64,000 nt of DNA from an uncultured Lachnospiraceae bacterium (GTDB lineage: Bacteria; Bacillota; Clostridia; Lachnospirales; Lachnospiraceae). Positions 43,359-51,682 of the stretch are shown here, in pieces; the first letter of the stretch is position 1, and every line of letters starts with the position of its first letter. A model generated the notes under the pieces. It was not told the DNA's origin and searched no databases. It saw only the letters and a list, made by a program, of their open reading frames with translations. The position numbers and the translations under genes were made by a program. The stretch is from NCBI GenBank assembly GCA_900316395.1, contig ONCT01000010.1, forward strand, positions 1-64,000, in the 5' to 3' direction.

Positions 43359-44201
43359 CTACATCCCAAGCATATTAGCAAATAAATCGCTCACATATCT
43401 ATTATATAAGATGTTAGATACAATTGTTGCTGCAAGGAAGAGGCCCTCTATAACATAGGCCCTGTGGTCGTAAGCATTATAGCTTAGGGGCTTCATCTTG
43501 GTTCTGCCCTCTCCTCCATTGTAGCAGCGAGCCTCCATAGCAAGGGCTAAGTCATTGGCCCTACGAAATGCTGATACAAACAGTGGCACAAGTATAGGAA
43601 CCATATTCTTGGCTCTCTTGAAGACACCGCCCGATTCGAAGTCGGCCCCTCTTGCCATCTGCGCCTTCATAATCTTGTCTGTCTCTTCCACAAGAATAGG
43701 TATAAATCTAAGAGCAATAGACATCATCATTGCAATCTCGTGTACTGGTATCTTAACCTTATTCATAAATCCTAAGGACTTCTCTAATCCATCTGTTAAC
43801 TGATTAGGTGTGGTTGTAAGAGTCATAACAGATGTACCTACAATTAAGTATGTCATCCTTATTATCATGAATATACAATTCTTAATACCTACATCAGTAA
43901 TTCGAAAAATCCAAAACTGAACAATAACATTTCCAGGAGTTAGAAATAAATTGAATATTCCTGCAACAACAAGCAGCATAACGATTGCTCTAAGCCCCTT
44001 AAGCATAAATGAAAGTGGCACATGAGATAAAGCAATAAATGTTATTAAAAATGCTGTTACAACAACAATAGAGAACACATTGTTGGCCAGAAATACTGTC
44101 ACAATAAAAACAAGTGCCCCCATCAGCTTCACTCTTGGGTCAAGCTTATGTATTATTGAATCACCTGGATAATATTGTCCTATTGTTAATTCTCTAAACA
44201 T
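43359..44201 (-). CDS. ecfT: ECF transporter transmembrane component EcfT
   Basis: The 280-residue protein has about five to six helices. It has the EcfT start SIIHKLDPRVKLMGALVFI and the two Ala-Arg-Gly-type coupling motifs: AQMARGADFESGG (about 180) and LALAMEARCYNGG (about 227). These bind the EcfA ATPases. It forms the energising module that serves several vitamin-specific S components. It lies 16 bases downstream of ecfA2. Confidence 0.93.
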   Translation of the reverse strand: MFRELTIGQYYPGDSIIHKLDPRVKLMGALVFIVTVFLANNVFSIVVVTAFLITFIALSHVPLSFMLKGLRAIVMLLVVAGIFNLFLTPGNVIVQFWIFRITDVGIKNCIFMIIRMTYLIVGTSVMTLTTTPNQLTDGLEKSLGFMNKVKIPVHEIAMMMSIALRFIPILVEETDKIMKAQMARGADFESGGVFKRAKNMVPILVPLFVSAFRRANDLALAMEARCYNGGEGRTKMKPLSYNAYDHRAYVIEGLFLAATIVSNILYNRYVSDLFANMLGM

Positions 44202-44217
44202 TTATATTATCTTTCCT

Positions 44218-45081
44218 CTAGTTCTTACCGTAAAGGGAAAGTATTTCCTTCTTCGCCTCTTCTACCGTAGTAGCTTCAGTAGAAACATCAAACCCAAAAC
44301 TTCTTAAGTCATTCATAAGATATGTTATCTGAGGGGCTCTAAGTCCCATCTTTTCAAGTTCCTTGTAGTTTTTATATACTTCCTTAGGAGTATCGTCAAA
44401 CTGGACCTGTCCCTCATTCATTACAATTATTCTGTCAACAAGTCTCGCAATATCCTCCATACTATGAGACACAAGAACTACAGTATTACCAGTCTTCTCA
44501 TGCATATCCTTAATCATATCAAGGATATCGTCTCTTCCCTTAGGGTCAAGACCTGCTGTTGGCTCGTCTAGAATAAGTATGTCAGGCTTCATTGCAAGCA
44601 CACCTGCAATTGCTGCCCTTCTCTTCTGCCCACCTGATAAGTCAAATGGAGATGCAGAAATCAAATCCTCTGGGAAACCAACAAGTCTTAAAGCTTCATA
44701 AACCCTGTCATCAATCTCTTCCTTGCTTAAACCAAGATTCTTAGGGCCAAAGCATATATCTTCAAATACTGTTGGCTCAAAAAGCTGATGTTCTGGGTAT
44801 TGGAATACCATTCCCACCTTGCTTCTTAGCTCCTTCTTCGGAAAGTCCTTCTCAGAAGTGTCCTTACCATTAAAATAAATGGTTCCACTTGTAGGGGTAA
44901 GAAGACCGTTCATATGCTGAATCAGAGTCGACTTACCAGAACCCGTATGACCAATAATTCCAAGGAATTCGTTATCTTCAATTTTCAGTGAAACATCCTT
45001 AATTGCATCCTTAATTGCAACTGTCTCGTATGCATTTCCTGGTGAATACACATGTGAGACCTTATCTAATATTAGTGACAT
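44218..45081 (-). CDS. ecfA2: ECF transporter ATPase EcfA2
   Basis: The 287-residue ABC ATPase has Walker A GHTGSGKSTLIQ (about 44-55), Q-loop VFQYPEHQLFE, signature LSGGQKRRAAIAG, Walker B ILILDEPTAGLDP and the switch histidine in VLVSHSMEDI. The YPEHQLF Q-loop variant is characteristic of the second ECF ATPase. It is separated from ecfA1 by 131 bases that hold a family-1 hairpin, which is unusual for this pair. Confidence 0.94.
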   Translation of the reverse strand: MSLILDKVSHVYSPGNAYETVAIKDAIKDVSLKIEDNEFLGIIGHTGSGKSTLIQHMNGLLTPTSGTIYFNGKDTSEKDFPKKELRSKVGMVFQYPEHQLFEPTVFEDICFGPKNLGLSKEEIDDRVYEALRLVGFPEDLISASPFDLSGGQKRRAAIAGVLAMKPDILILDEPTAGLDPKGRDDILDMIKDMHEKTGNTVVLVSHSMEDIARLVDRIIVMNEGQVQFDDTPKEVYKNYKELEKMGLRAPQITYLMNDLRSFGFDVSTEATTVEEAKKEILSLYGKN

Positions 45082-45096
45082 ATCTAATCCTTTATC

Positions 45097-45164
45097 GTGT
45101 AGGGATGTAATGTCCCCACCGGCTCATACAAAAAATCGCCTTGTGGGGCATTACATCCCTACAC
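45097..45164. repeat. Family-1 hairpin, copy C (inverted orientation)
   Basis: GTGTAGGGATGTAATG pairs with CATTACATCCCTACAC, with CCCCAC/GTGGGG inside. The loop, read on the minus strand, is GATTTTTTGTATGA (45137-45124) closed by GGC/GCC. It is the only copy with the loop on the minus strand. It sits between ecfA1 and ecfA2. Confidence 0.75.
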
Positions 45165-45212
45165 TATATAATATTACTTCTACTTGTGGGCATACAAGAA
45201 ATCCATACTTCG

Positions 45213-46067
45213 TCATGATGACAAACTAGCCAGGGCCTGCACTAACTCTTCTCTTGTGAGAATGCCATCGCCAATGTTAAGACCTGACTTCTTAAGTTCG
45301 TGGGCTAAAAGTGTAACCTGTGGCACGTCAAGACTTAATTCGCTAAGTCTTTCCACCTGAGAGAATACTTCCCTAGGCGTACCCTTAAGGGCAACCTTTC
45401 CCTTCTCCATTACAAACACTCTGTCTGCACCTATTACTTCCTCCATGTAATGAGTTATAAGTATAACTGTTACATGCTTTTCTCTATTAAGCTGATGAAG
45501 GGCTTCAATTACCTCTGTTCGTCCAACTGGGTCAAGCATAGCCGTCGGCTCATCAGCAATGATACACATAGGCTCCATTGCCATTACACCTGCTATTGCA
45601 ACCCTCTGCTTCTGACCTCCTGAAAGCTTATTAGGAGAGTGGTCTCTGTATTCCCACATTCCCACAGCCTTAAGGCTTCTAATGACTCTCTCCCATATCT
45701 CATCAGTAGGTACACCTATATTCTCAGGCCCGAATCCAACATCCTCTTCCACCAGACTTGCTATAATCTGGTTGTCAGGGTTCTGGAATACCATTCCAGC
45801 CTTCTGCCTAACCTCCATAACCCGTTCTTCTTCTGAGGTGTCTATTCCATCCACATATATTGTTCCTTCACTTGGGGTAAGAAGTGCATTAAGAAGCTTG
45901 GCAAATGTTGATTTGCCAGAGCCATTATGACCTAAGACACAGATAAATTGCCCCTTCTCAACATCAAGACTTACTTTGTCAAGGGCAACACTTATATCTT
46001 CTATATTATCTTCTTCATCTCTTCTTATATATTGATAAGACACATCCTGTGCTTTAATTATTCCCAT
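45213..46067 (-). CDS. ecfA1: ECF transporter ATPase EcfA1
   Basis: The 284-residue ABC ATPase has Walker A GHNGSGKSTFAK, Q-loop VFQNPDNQIIAS (the EcfA1 form), signature LSGGQKQRVAIAG, Walker B CIIADEPTAMLDP and ILITHYMEEV. It pairs with EcfA2 to drive vitamin uptake through EcfT. It overlaps trmL by 10 bases. The downstream ecfA2 gene is separated by a hairpin, so the two may differ in expression. Confidence 0.94.
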   Translation of the reverse strand: MGIIKAQDVSYQYIRRDEEDNIEDISVALDKVSLDVEKGQFICVLGHNGSGKSTFAKLLNALLTPSEGTIYVDGIDTSEEERVMEVRQKAGMVFQNPDNQIIASLVEEDVGFGPENIGVPTDEIWERVIRSLKAVGMWEYRDHSPNKLSGGQKQRVAIAGVMAMEPMCIIADEPTAMLDPVGRTEVIEALHQLNREKHVTVILITHYMEEVIGADRVFVMEKGKVALKGTPREVFSQVERLSELSLDVPQVTLLAHELKKSGLNIGDGILTREELVQALASLSS

Positions 46068-46555
46068 GACAGTCTATGTAATTCTCCCTTTTTTTGAAGC
46101 TGTGCGAAATCCTGTTGACGCAGGGCCTCGTATAGCACAATTGCAACTGAATTAGCAAGATTAAGGGAGCGAATCTCTTCCTCCATTGGTATTCTGACAC
46201 ATTTGTTAGGATGCTGAATTAGAATCTCCTCAGGAATTCCCGCACCTTCCTTGCCAAACATTATATAATCTCCATCTAAGTAGCTTACATCAGTATAGAC
46301 ATTTCTCGCCTTAGTTGTAGCCATATAGATATTAGCATCCGGATTCTTCTCTAAGAAATCATTCCAATCATCATATATGGTTACATCCAGGTTATTCCAA
46401 TAATCCATTCCTGCCCTCTTAAGATGCTTGTCATTAATGACAAACCCCATAGGCTCAATCAGATGAAGTCTTGTTCCTGTAGCATAACATGTTCGCCCGA
46501 TATTACCTGTATTAGGTGCAATCTCGGGCTCGTGTAAGACAATATTAAGAGCCAC
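46058..46555 (-). CDS. trmL: tRNA (cytidine/uridine-34-2'-O)-methyltransferase
   Basis: The 165-residue SPOUT methyltransferase methylates the wobble ribose of tRNA-Leu. It has LNIVLHEPEIAPNTGNIGRT (3-22), IYMATTKARNVYTDV, MFGKEGAGIPEEIL and the knotted SLNLANSVAIVLYEALRQ end. Length is typical of TrmL. It overlaps the aminotransferase gene upstream by 11 bases and ecfA1 downstream by 10, so it is translationally coupled on both sides. Confidence 0.93.
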   Translation of the reverse strand: MALNIVLHEPEIAPNTGNIGRTCYATGTRLHLIEPMGFVINDKHLKRAGMDYWNNLDVTIYDDWNDFLEKNPDANIYMATTKARNVYTDVSYLDGDYIMFGKEGAGIPEEILIQHPNKCVRIPMEEEIRSLNLANSVAIVLYEALRQQDFAQLQKKGELHRLSWE

Positions 46556-47723
46556 TTTGTTCCGCCCTCAATTCGTTAATGAATTCTTCTATCCTGTCAA
46601 GCGCTTCCTTAAGATTGCTTAGGGAATAAGCATAGGAAATACGTAGGAATCCTTCTCCACAAGCTCCGAAGGCAGTACCTGGAACAACAGCCACCTTCTT
46701 AGTCTTAAGTAGACGTGTAGCGAATTCATCAGAAGTCATACCGAATTCTTTAATTGATGGGAACATATAAAATGCGCCAAAAGGCTCAAAGCATTTTACA
46801 CCCATCTCCTTAAAACGATGCATCAAATATCTGCGCCTGTCATTATATTCCTCTCTCATATCAGAGACCTCTCTGTCGCAGTCTCTAATAGCTGTAACAG
46901 CCGCATACTGGCTTGTTGTAGGAGCGCACATAATAGCATACTGATGGATTTTCAGCATTTGCTCAATAATAATCTTAGGGGCACAGGCATAACCAAGTCT
47001 CCAACCTGTCATGGCGTGAGATTTAGAGAAACCGTTGATCAATACAGTTCTCTCTCTCATACCAGGAATGCTTGCTATACTAACATGCTTATCAAGATAT
47101 GTAAGCTCTGAATATATCTCATCTGAGAGCACGAATAAGTCATGGTCAATTACAACCTTGGCAATTGCCTCTAGCTCCTCCTTCTCTAAGACAGCTCCTG
47201 TTGGGTTATTAGGAAATGGCAATATTATCACCTTAGTCTTGTCAGTAATATGCTCCTCTAACTCCTTAGCTGTGAGACGGAAGTCGTTCTCTTCCTTCAA
47301 GTCAATGGTAACAGGAGTTCCATTTGCCATAATTGTACATGGTACATAGCATACGAAGCTAGGCTGAGGAATTAGCACCTCATCACCAGGCTCAAGCATT
47401 GCACGAAGGGCAATATCAATGGCCTCGGAACCACCAACTGTTATTAACATTTCCTCGTAAGGGTCATATTCTAGTTCAAATCTTCTTACTAAGTACTTCG
47501 CAATCTCTACCTTAAGCTCCTTAAGTCCGGCATTACTTGTGTAAAATGTTCTTCCCTGCTCAAGAGAATAAATTGCCTCATCACGTACTCTCCAAGGAGT
47601 ATCAAAATCAGGCTCTCCAACACCAAGTGAGATGGCATCTGTCATCTCGCTTACAATATCGAAGAACTTCCTTATCCCTGAAGGCTCTATATCAACTATT
47701 CTGCTATTTAATGGATTTCTCAT
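46545..47723 (-). CDS. Class I/II PLP-dependent aminotransferase (PatA-like)
   Basis: The 392-residue enzyme has GVGEPDFDTPWRVRDEA, LPFPNNPTGAVL (about 166), FVLSDEIYSELTY with the PLP Asp/Tyr, and the Schiff-base lysine in NGFSKSHAMTGWRLGYA (about 234-250). FLRISYAYSLSNLKEALDR holds the carboxylate Arg. It belongs to the aspartate/aromatic-type fold I group, often called PatA or AspC. The amino donor is not known. It is coupled to an Lrp-type regulator gene (4-base overlap) that may control it. Confidence 0.88.
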   Translation of the reverse strand: MRNPLNSRIVDIEPSGIRKFFDIVSEMTDAISLGVGEPDFDTPWRVRDEAIYSLEQGRTFYTSNAGLKELKVEIAKYLVRRFELEYDPYEEMLITVGGSEAIDIALRAMLEPGDEVLIPQPSFVCYVPCTIMANGTPVTIDLKEENDFRLTAKELEEHITDKTKVIILPFPNNPTGAVLEKEELEAIAKVVIDHDLFVLSDEIYSELTYLDKHVSIASIPGMRERTVLINGFSKSHAMTGWRLGYACAPKIIIEQMLKIHQYAIMCAPTTSQYAAVTAIRDCDREVSDMREEYNDRRRYLMHRFKEMGVKCFEPFGAFYMFPSIKEFGMTSDEFATRLLKTKKVAVVPGTAFGACGEGFLRISYAYSLSNLKEALDRIEEFINELRAEQSGS

Positions 47724-48205
47724 GGTAAAATCAACGCCCTTTCATCCTTGTGACCTGCCTGCATTACAGTTCCATGGTCTTTGTATTTCTTCAAAATAAA
47801 ATTAGTCTTAGTGCTTAATATTGACTCTAACGGTGACAGCTTGGCTGATACGAATTCTGACACCTCTCTTAATGTCTTACCTTCGATAATAACCATAAAG
47901 TCAAATCCACCTGATATAAGATATAACGCATTTACCTCAGGGTAGTGATAGATGTGCTCTGCCACCTTGTCGAATCCCATACCTCTCTGAGGTGTAACTC
48001 TAACCTCAATTAAGGCTGTTACCTTCTCAACACCTACCTTGTCCCAGTTAATAAGCGTATGATAACCGCAGATTATATTCTTGCTCTCCAATTCCTCTAG
48101 GGCGTTCATAACGCTTGCTTCATCTGCATCCACAAGCACCGCCAGTTCGTGAAGGTCAATTCTACTGTTCTTCTCAATGTAATTAAGTATCTTCTCTTCC
48201 ATCAT
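47720..48205 (-). CDS. Lrp/AsnC-family regulator
   Basis: The 161-residue protein has an N-terminal winged helix (ILNYIEKNSRIDLHELAVLV, then ALEELESKNIICGYHTLINW). A RAM/AsnC ligand-binding domain follows (ALIEVRVTPQRGMGFDKVAE, NALYLISGGFDFMVIIEG). Such proteins respond to amino acids. It overlaps both neighbours by 4 bases (ATGA), so it is cotranslated with the aminotransferase and the AIR-synthase-like protein. Confidence 0.9.
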   Translation of the reverse strand: MMEEKILNYIEKNSRIDLHELAVLVDADEASVMNALEELESKNIICGYHTLINWDKVGVEKVTALIEVRVTPQRGMGFDKVAEHIYHYPEVNALYLISGGFDFMVIIEGKTLREVSEFVSAKLSPLESILSTKTNFILKKYKDHGTVMQAGHKDERALILP

Positions 48206-49194
48206 TCTCGTCCTCCAATAACCTGATATAATTCGTCTTTTGCTGGCGTCTCTAAGAATCTTATCTCGCCACCATTAATTAATCTTCTATCGTTAGAATC
48301 TGTTGCCTTACCAATTATTGTCGCTTCAATTCCTTCTCTATTAATGGCATCTACCACCTTCTCGCCCTCTGACGTGGCAATCAACAGACAGCCTGATGAT
48401 ATTAATTTGTAAGGATTGATTCCGAAGTACTCACATATCTCTACTGTCTCTTGACGAACCTTAATGCTCTTAAGGTCGATGTCAAGACCTACATTAGACG
48501 CCTCTGCCATCTCCCATAAGGCTCCGAATATTCCGCCTTCTGTAACATCATGCATGGATAGTGCCATATCCTTAGCAGCTGCCGCTTCCTTAACAATGAG
48601 TATATCCTCATCGAAGCCGACCGCCTTGTCAACCATGCTAGCTGGGAAATGTGTAATTAATTCCTCGTACTTTTCCTTCGCTAAGATACTTGTACCCTCT
48701 AAGCCAATTGCCTTAGTCATTACAATATCCATTCCTGGCTTAATTCCACCAGTGGATAAGAGCTTATCCTTCTTAACCTTTCCTACACCTGTTACTGATA
48801 TTAATGGCTGGTTAACAACTCTCGTTACTTCAGTATGACCACCGACAACCTGGATATCAAGCTTGTGACATACATCATATACATCAGACATTATCTCTCT
48901 AAGCTCATCTTCTAATGTCTTATCAGGAAGAAGAATCGTTAGCATAATTCCTATTAGCTCTGCTCCTGAGCATGATACATCATTAGCAGTAATATATACT
49001 GACAGCTTACCTATATCCTTAGCCGTACCTGTAATGGGATCCGTTGAGAGAACCATAACCTCATCATCAGCTAGCTTTATTGCCGCGCAGTCTTCTCCAA
49101 CGCCTGCTCCCACAACCACTTCTGGCCTTACTTTATTGACTTTCTTAAGTACTGTTCTCTTTAATACACTCTCTGGTAATTTTCCTACTTTCAT
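48202..49194 (-). CDS. AIR synthase-related (PurM/HypE-like) protein
   Basis: The 330-residue protein has the PurM-superfamily ATP-binding pattern: GAGVGEDCAAIKL (29-41), LSTDPITGTAKDIGKLSVYI, ANDVSCSGAELIGI, QVVGGHTEV, MHDVTEGGIFGALWEMAEAS and NPYKLISSGCLLIA. The family includes HypE, SelD, ThiL and PurM. No HypE C-terminal Cys tail or SelD Cys/Sec loop is present, so the reaction is unknown. It leads the operon with lrp, the aminotransferase, trmL and ecfA1. Confidence 0.85.
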   Translation of the reverse strand: MKVGKLPESVLKRTVLKKVNKVRPEVVVGAGVGEDCAAIKLADDEVMVLSTDPITGTAKDIGKLSVYITANDVSCSGAELIGIMLTILLPDKTLEDELREIMSDVYDVCHKLDIQVVGGHTEVTRVVNQPLISVTGVGKVKKDKLLSTGGIKPGMDIVMTKAIGLEGTSILAKEKYEELITHFPASMVDKAVGFDEDILIVKEAAAAKDMALSMHDVTEGGIFGALWEMAEASNVGLDIDLKSIKVRQETVEICEYFGINPYKLISSGCLLIATSEGEKVVDAINREGIEATIIGKATDSNDRRLINGGEIRFLETPAKDELYQVIGGRE

Positions 49195-49200
49195 ATTATA

Positions 49201-49231
49201 CCAAAAGACTGCTCAAATAACGAGCAGTCTT
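49201..49231. terminator. Hairpin between the vanW-domain gene and the AIR-synthase-like gene
   Basis: AAGACTGCTC (49205-49214) pairs with GAGCAGTCTT (49222-49231). On the minus strand it is followed by TTGG, giving only four T in a row, just 7 bases before the next start codon at 49194. It may end the upstream transcript. Its location over the next gene's leader could also affect ribosome access. Confidence 0.55.
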
Positions 49232-49261
49232 ATCCTTTTCTTAATATTATATTATTATGCC

Positions 49262-50872
49262 CTATTGTGGGGCTGCCTCACCTTCTGCAGGCGCTGCTTC
49301 AGGTGCTGCTGGTTCTGGTGTCGGAGTAGGTGCTGGCGCTCCTGATATTGCTGCCCTTACTGCCCCTTCGTCGTTAGTCGCTATAGCAGCATCTATTCTC
49401 GCCTTAGCATCTGGCGCCAATCCAGCTGAACCTATAGCATAGATTGTATTGCCAGGTTTGTATGTACTGTTGTTAAATACATTTCTGCTCTGTTCCTGAC
49501 CGTTAACTGATACTACCTTCCACAATCTTGCAGTGTAACCAGTGTGTGGTCCCTGTTCCTTGGTCATTGTACCAGCTGGCTTAGTAGAATCATACTTAAA
49601 TGTTATTCCAGGGTCAGTCTTAGAAGTCTCTTCACTTACAAAATCTATTGTACGGTTAGGATCTCTTGTCTCTTTGCCATAGACGCTAAAGTAAATCTTA
49701 CCGCCCTCACAGTAACCCTCAATATAAATTGGAGTTGACTGATTATTCTTGAATTTGAAATCAAGTATACCTTCTGCAATTGCTGCATCTGCTGACTTAG
49801 GAACATATGATACTATCATTGAATGGTTGTTTCTCTGAACAATCTCAAGCTCTGCTCTTATTACAGCATTATATAATGTCGAAGATACCTGACAGATTCC
49901 TCCACCATAAGTCTCAACAGTTGTTCCATTCTCATAAGAGCCTGCTAACTCATATCCGTTCTCTGCTGTAAATGGAGTAACCGCTTCTGTTACTGAGAAT
50001 GTCTCTCCAGGATAAATGATTGAGCCATTAATCTTCTCACATCCATTTCTTACATTCTTAGCTCTTCCTGCTGCAGATGATGAAAAATCAGTGTTATACG
50101 TACCTAGCTTATCATGAACTGACTGTAGCTCTTCCTGGCTTCCAATTGGATCCTTAGTCTCAACTACAAGGTCAATCTGACTATTGTTGCCATCCCATCC
50201 CTTACTGATAAAATCAGCAATCTTATCAGCAGACTGATTAACATCTACGATCTTGCCCTGTGTTCCTGGAACATATTGGAAATTACCATCAACTCTCTTA
50301 AGTCCATTATTAACAACTCTTGTATCAAGACTAGATTTATTCTTCTCAAGATATTTTGCAACTGATGCATTCTTGGCTGTAAGTGATACCTTGAAATCCT
50401 TACCTCTGCCTGACTCTACATCCTTATGTGCCTTAAATCTATATAGTGGGTTACCTTCGTTACCATAGTTAGCTGCTCGCTCGGCAACGTCCTCATTCTT
50501 AATGCACAAATCCAAGTCCTTACCAGTAGCATCAACTGACTTTTCTCCAGCTACAAGCTTGAATACTGTACCCTTAGTATTGCCAAGAGTTGACTCTACA
50601 GTCTTCTGTGCCTTCTCTACAGTCTGGCCTGACACATCCTGACCTTCAATTGTTATTCCTTCTGGAATAGTCTTCTCGTCTGAATCTTCATTTGCAGAAG
50701 AATCCTTCTTGTCTTTGCTGTCGGAAGACGATGCATTCGATGTTGAGTTGAAGGATGTATTGCTAGATGAATTCGTTGATGAATTAGCAGCTATACTATC
50801 TACTCCTACTAATGCAACTGCAAGTGCAACAATTGACAGGATTATTAATATATCTTTTCTTAAAATATTCAT
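49262..50872 (-). CDS. VanW-domain secreted/membrane protein
   Basis: About 536 residues are encoded from ATG 50872, with GAGG upstream. One N-terminal membrane segment (ILIILSIVALAVALVGVDSI) precedes a Ser/Asn/Asp-rich linker. A peptidoglycan-binding-4 region (about 70-240: IEGQDVSGQTVEKAQKTVE) follows. The VanW domain (about 270-400) has NGSIIYPGETFSVTEAV and YGGGICQVSSTLYNAVI. The tail is Pro/Ala/Glu-rich. VanW was first named in vanB vancomycin clusters, but chromosomal copies like this are common cell-wall proteins without a proven enzyme activity. It does not indicate vancomycin resistance here. Confidence 0.87.
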   Translation of the reverse strand: MNILRKDILIILSIVALAVALVGVDSIAANSSTNSSSNTSFNSTSNASSSDSKDKKDSSANEDSDEKTIPEGITIEGQDVSGQTVEKAQKTVESTLGNTKGTVFKLVAGEKSVDATGKDLDLCIKNEDVAERAANYGNEGNPLYRFKAHKDVESGRGKDFKVSLTAKNASVAKYLEKNKSSLDTRVVNNGLKRVDGNFQYVPGTQGKIVDVNQSADKIADFISKGWDGNNSQIDLVVETKDPIGSQEELQSVHDKLGTYNTDFSSSAAGRAKNVRNGCEKINGSIIYPGETFSVTEAVTPFTAENGYELAGSYENGTTVETYGGGICQVSSTLYNAVIRAELEIVQRNNHSMIVSYVPKSADAAIAEGILDFKFKNNQSTPIYIEGYCEGGKIYFSVYGKETRDPNRTIDFVSEETSKTDPGITFKYDSTKPAGTMTKEQGPHTGYTARLWKVVSVNGQEQSRNVFNNSTYKPGNTIYAIGSAGLAPDAKARIDAAIATNDEGAVRAAISGAPAPTPTPEPAAPEAAPAEGEAAPQ

Positions 50873-51022
50873 AAGTGACCTCATTATATTTCTTACTCTT
50901 ATATAAATGTGATATAATATTTTTACCTATTTTCACACTAGACTTATTATAACAGAAAATGTGGGTGTTTTTTTACTTTTTTTGTGTACAAACAATGAAA
51001 CTTTATAGAAAGGATGCACAAA

Positions 51023-51649
51023 ATGTTATTTCCAATTTTGGGCATTGTTCTGGTAGGAATGATTGCCCTTGCACTAAGATACAGATACCTGAATAAAAAA
51101 ATGGATAATGATAATGAAGCCTTCTACGAGAGAGAACGCAAGGCTAATGCAACTCCTAAGAAGGATATTAGCAATCTAACATATATTAAGGTTCCCTTGG
51201 AGAAATTCCCTATTGGGCAAATCGAAGATGATGAGATTAAAGTCATCGAGGATAAGCTTGTAGCACTGTCTGAAAAAGACATTCTCAACTTAGTTGGCAA
51301 GACCAATACCGACCTTAAGGAAGAATATGGTGTTCCTAACTTCGATAAAATGCAGGAGGTAGGTGAGAACTTCAACGAGCTTACTGTTACACTTGTGGAA
51401 TACAGTAATGAGCTTATACTTCGCAATATGCTAGATGAGACAATTAGCGTCTTAGAATATGGGATTGCTATTAAGACTGATGTCAGCAAGAACTATACTT
51501 TGCTTGGGGACTGCTATAAGCAGAAGAACCAGCCAAGGAAGATTAAGGTTCTAAGGGAACAGGCGGAACGGTACGACGGTATTATGCGAGAGAGCATCAT
51601 ACGCCATCTCGATGAACTTCTTGAAGGTGAAGAGAACTTTGAAACATAA
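51023..51649 (+). CDS. Membrane-anchored protein with TPR-like C-terminus
   Basis: About 208 residues are encoded from ATG 51023 (AAAGGA 8 bases upstream; the in-frame ATG at 51014 directly abuts the ribosome binding site). One N-terminal membrane helix (LFPILGIVLVGMIALALRY) is followed by a charged region. A TPR-like end (LDETISVLEYGIAIKTDVSK, TLLGDCYKQKNQPRKIKVL) closes the protein. No family is recognised. It diverges from the vanW-domain gene, and a family-2 palindrome follows its stop. Confidence 0.72.
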   Translation: MLFPILGIVLVGMIALALRYRYLNKKMDNDNEAFYERERKANATPKKDISNLTYIKVPLEKFPIGQIEDDEIKVIEDKLVALSEKDILNLVGKTNTDLKEEYGVPNFDKMQEVGENFNELTVTLVEYSNELILRNMLDETISVLEYGIAIKTDVSKNYTLLGDCYKQKNQPRKIKVLREQAERYDGIMRESIIRHLDELLEGEENFET

Positions 51650-51652
51650 GTT

Positions 51653-51680
51653 AACAGGGGGACGGTCCGTCCCCCTGTCA
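51653..51680. repeat. Family-2 palindrome, perfect copy
   Basis: ACAGGGGGACGG mirrors CCGTCCCCCTGT around one central base. It lies between convergent genes (51649 and 51683) and could serve as a bidirectional terminator without T-runs. The stop codons of both neighbours are TAA and lie just outside the arms, unlike the other copies. Confidence 0.75.
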
Positions 51681-51682
51681 CA

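Noticed and set aside
48202-49194. selD (selenophosphate synthetase) or hypE
   Set aside because: The catalytic Cys/Sec loop of SelD and the C-terminal Cys of HypE are absent, so only the superfamily is supported.
49034-49442. Plus-strand Gly/Ala/Ser-rich frames over the vanW-gene tail
   Set aside because: They mirror the Pro/Ala-rich C-terminus of the real gene and lack start signals.
49262-50872. Vancomycin resistance gene (vanW)
   Set aside because: VanW-domain proteins are common on clostridial chromosomes. No vanHAX or vanRS genes are nearby, and ddl looks ordinary.
22656-51680. Family-2 palindromes as a CRISPR or phage attachment-site set
   Set aside because: Copies are scattered, palindromic and at gene ends, with no spacer structure or consistent flanking duplication.
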